Of a stretch of 64,000 nucleotides of DNA, positions 63,924 to 64,000 are shown in pieces. The position numbers and the translations under genes are program-made. Location: assembly GCF_000753865.1 (NCBI RefSeq), contig NZ_JQFW01000014.1:1-64000 (forward strand). The letters run 5' to 3'. Below the pieces are notes generated by a model. It did no database searches and was not told where the DNA came from. It worked only from the letters and a program-made list of their open reading frames with translations. The stretch is from Alteromonas sp. LOR. GTDB taxonomy: Bacteria; Pseudomonadota; Gammaproteobacteria; Enterobacterales; Alteromonadaceae. Positions within the stretch are counted from its first letter, which is position 1; each line of letters begins with the position of its first letter.

Positions 63924-64000
63924 ATGCTTAATCCTATTTGGTTAGACACCTTTATCACGCTGGTAGAAACAGGCCACTTTACCCGCACCGCTGAACAGCG
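63924..64000 (+). CDS. LysR-family transcriptional regulator (partial)
   Basis: The first 25 codons are present before the right edge. They read MLNPIWLDTFITLVETGHFT and then RTAEQ, the start of a LysR helix-turn-helix domain. Divergent from the VOC gene, which it may regulate. Confidence 0.82.
   Translation, partial: MLNPIWLDTFITLVETGHFTRTAEQ

Noticed and set aside
1-64000. CRISPR array, complete prophage, insertion sequence or tRNA gene
   Set aside because: No regular repeat-spacer pattern, transposase, phage structural gene or cloverleaf was seen when reading through; a tRNA scan was not possible.

Overview
The window looks like a chromosomal segment of a marine gammaproteobacterium of the Alteromonadales, most likely Alteromonas or a close relative. 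The basis is moderate GC, an Escherichia/Vibrio-like rRNA leader at the left edge, close matches to enterobacterial housekeeping proteins (TrmA, FabR, SthA, CysJIH, PspA, DusA, FldB, TrmN6, YcbL), and marine-gammaproteobacterial families (TIGR04219, DUF2333, TIGR03899, CLCA_X). The genus is inferred from remembered protein style, not from a search.

Layout. Bases 1-250 are the promoter and leader region of an rRNA operon transcribed leftwards out of the window (P1, P2, boxB, boxA). Divergent to it is a membrane-anchored RRM protein. Bases 0.9-8.3 kb hold a DUF5610-like protein, trmA, the fatty-acid repressor fabR divergent from a delta-9 desaturase, sthA, a small secreted protein and a uracil-DNA-glycosylase-like protein with four spaced cysteines. 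Bases 8.3-16 kb hold a response-regulator/EAL protein, a TIGR03899 protein and the sulfate-assimilation operon cysJIH. Bases 16-20 kb hold an outer-membrane barrel, DUF2333 and a phage-shock operon (pspA, pspC-like, membrane protein) behind a near-consensus sigma-54 promoter, followed by a 0.6-kb gene-poor stretch with degenerate TAGGT repeats.

Bases 20.6-24.1 kb look like a small island at the 5' end of dusA, a known integration hotspot. It contains a broken integrase start, an AbiEi/AbiEii type IV toxin-antitoxin pair and an array of GTTCAC/GTGAAC operators. Bases 24.2-41.5 kb are mostly metabolic and envelope genes: fghA, two tandem YihG-like acyltransferases with a YbdG-like channel, an NSS transporter, msrA, a lipoprotein, a PhoD-like phosphatase, fldB, a CLCA_X HExxH protein, an orphan exbD and a choice-of-anchor A protein with a PEP-CTERM-like tail.

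Bases 41.5-50.2 kb are a leftward cellulose operon: an unknown two-helix protein, then bcsA, bcsB, bcsZ and a shortened bcsC. BcsA has a PilZ domain, and two large EAL proteins in the window (8.3-10.5 kb and 55.3-58.3 kb) could adjust the c-di-GMP it senses. Bases 58.4-63.1 kb are a tightly packed set of a PLP dehydratase, an exported amidohydrolase, an amino-acid-type permease and a YcbL-like hydrolase, probably catabolic. The window ends with a VOC protein divergent from a LysR gene that runs off the right edge, with a strong inverted repeat between them.

No tRNA gene, complete insertion sequence or CRISPR array was seen. The most distinctive items are the dusA island with its operator array, the sigma-54 psp promoter with paired upstream repeats, the unknown first gene of the cellulose operon with the nearby PEP-CTERM-like protein, and the membrane-tethered RNA-binding protein beside the rRNA operon.
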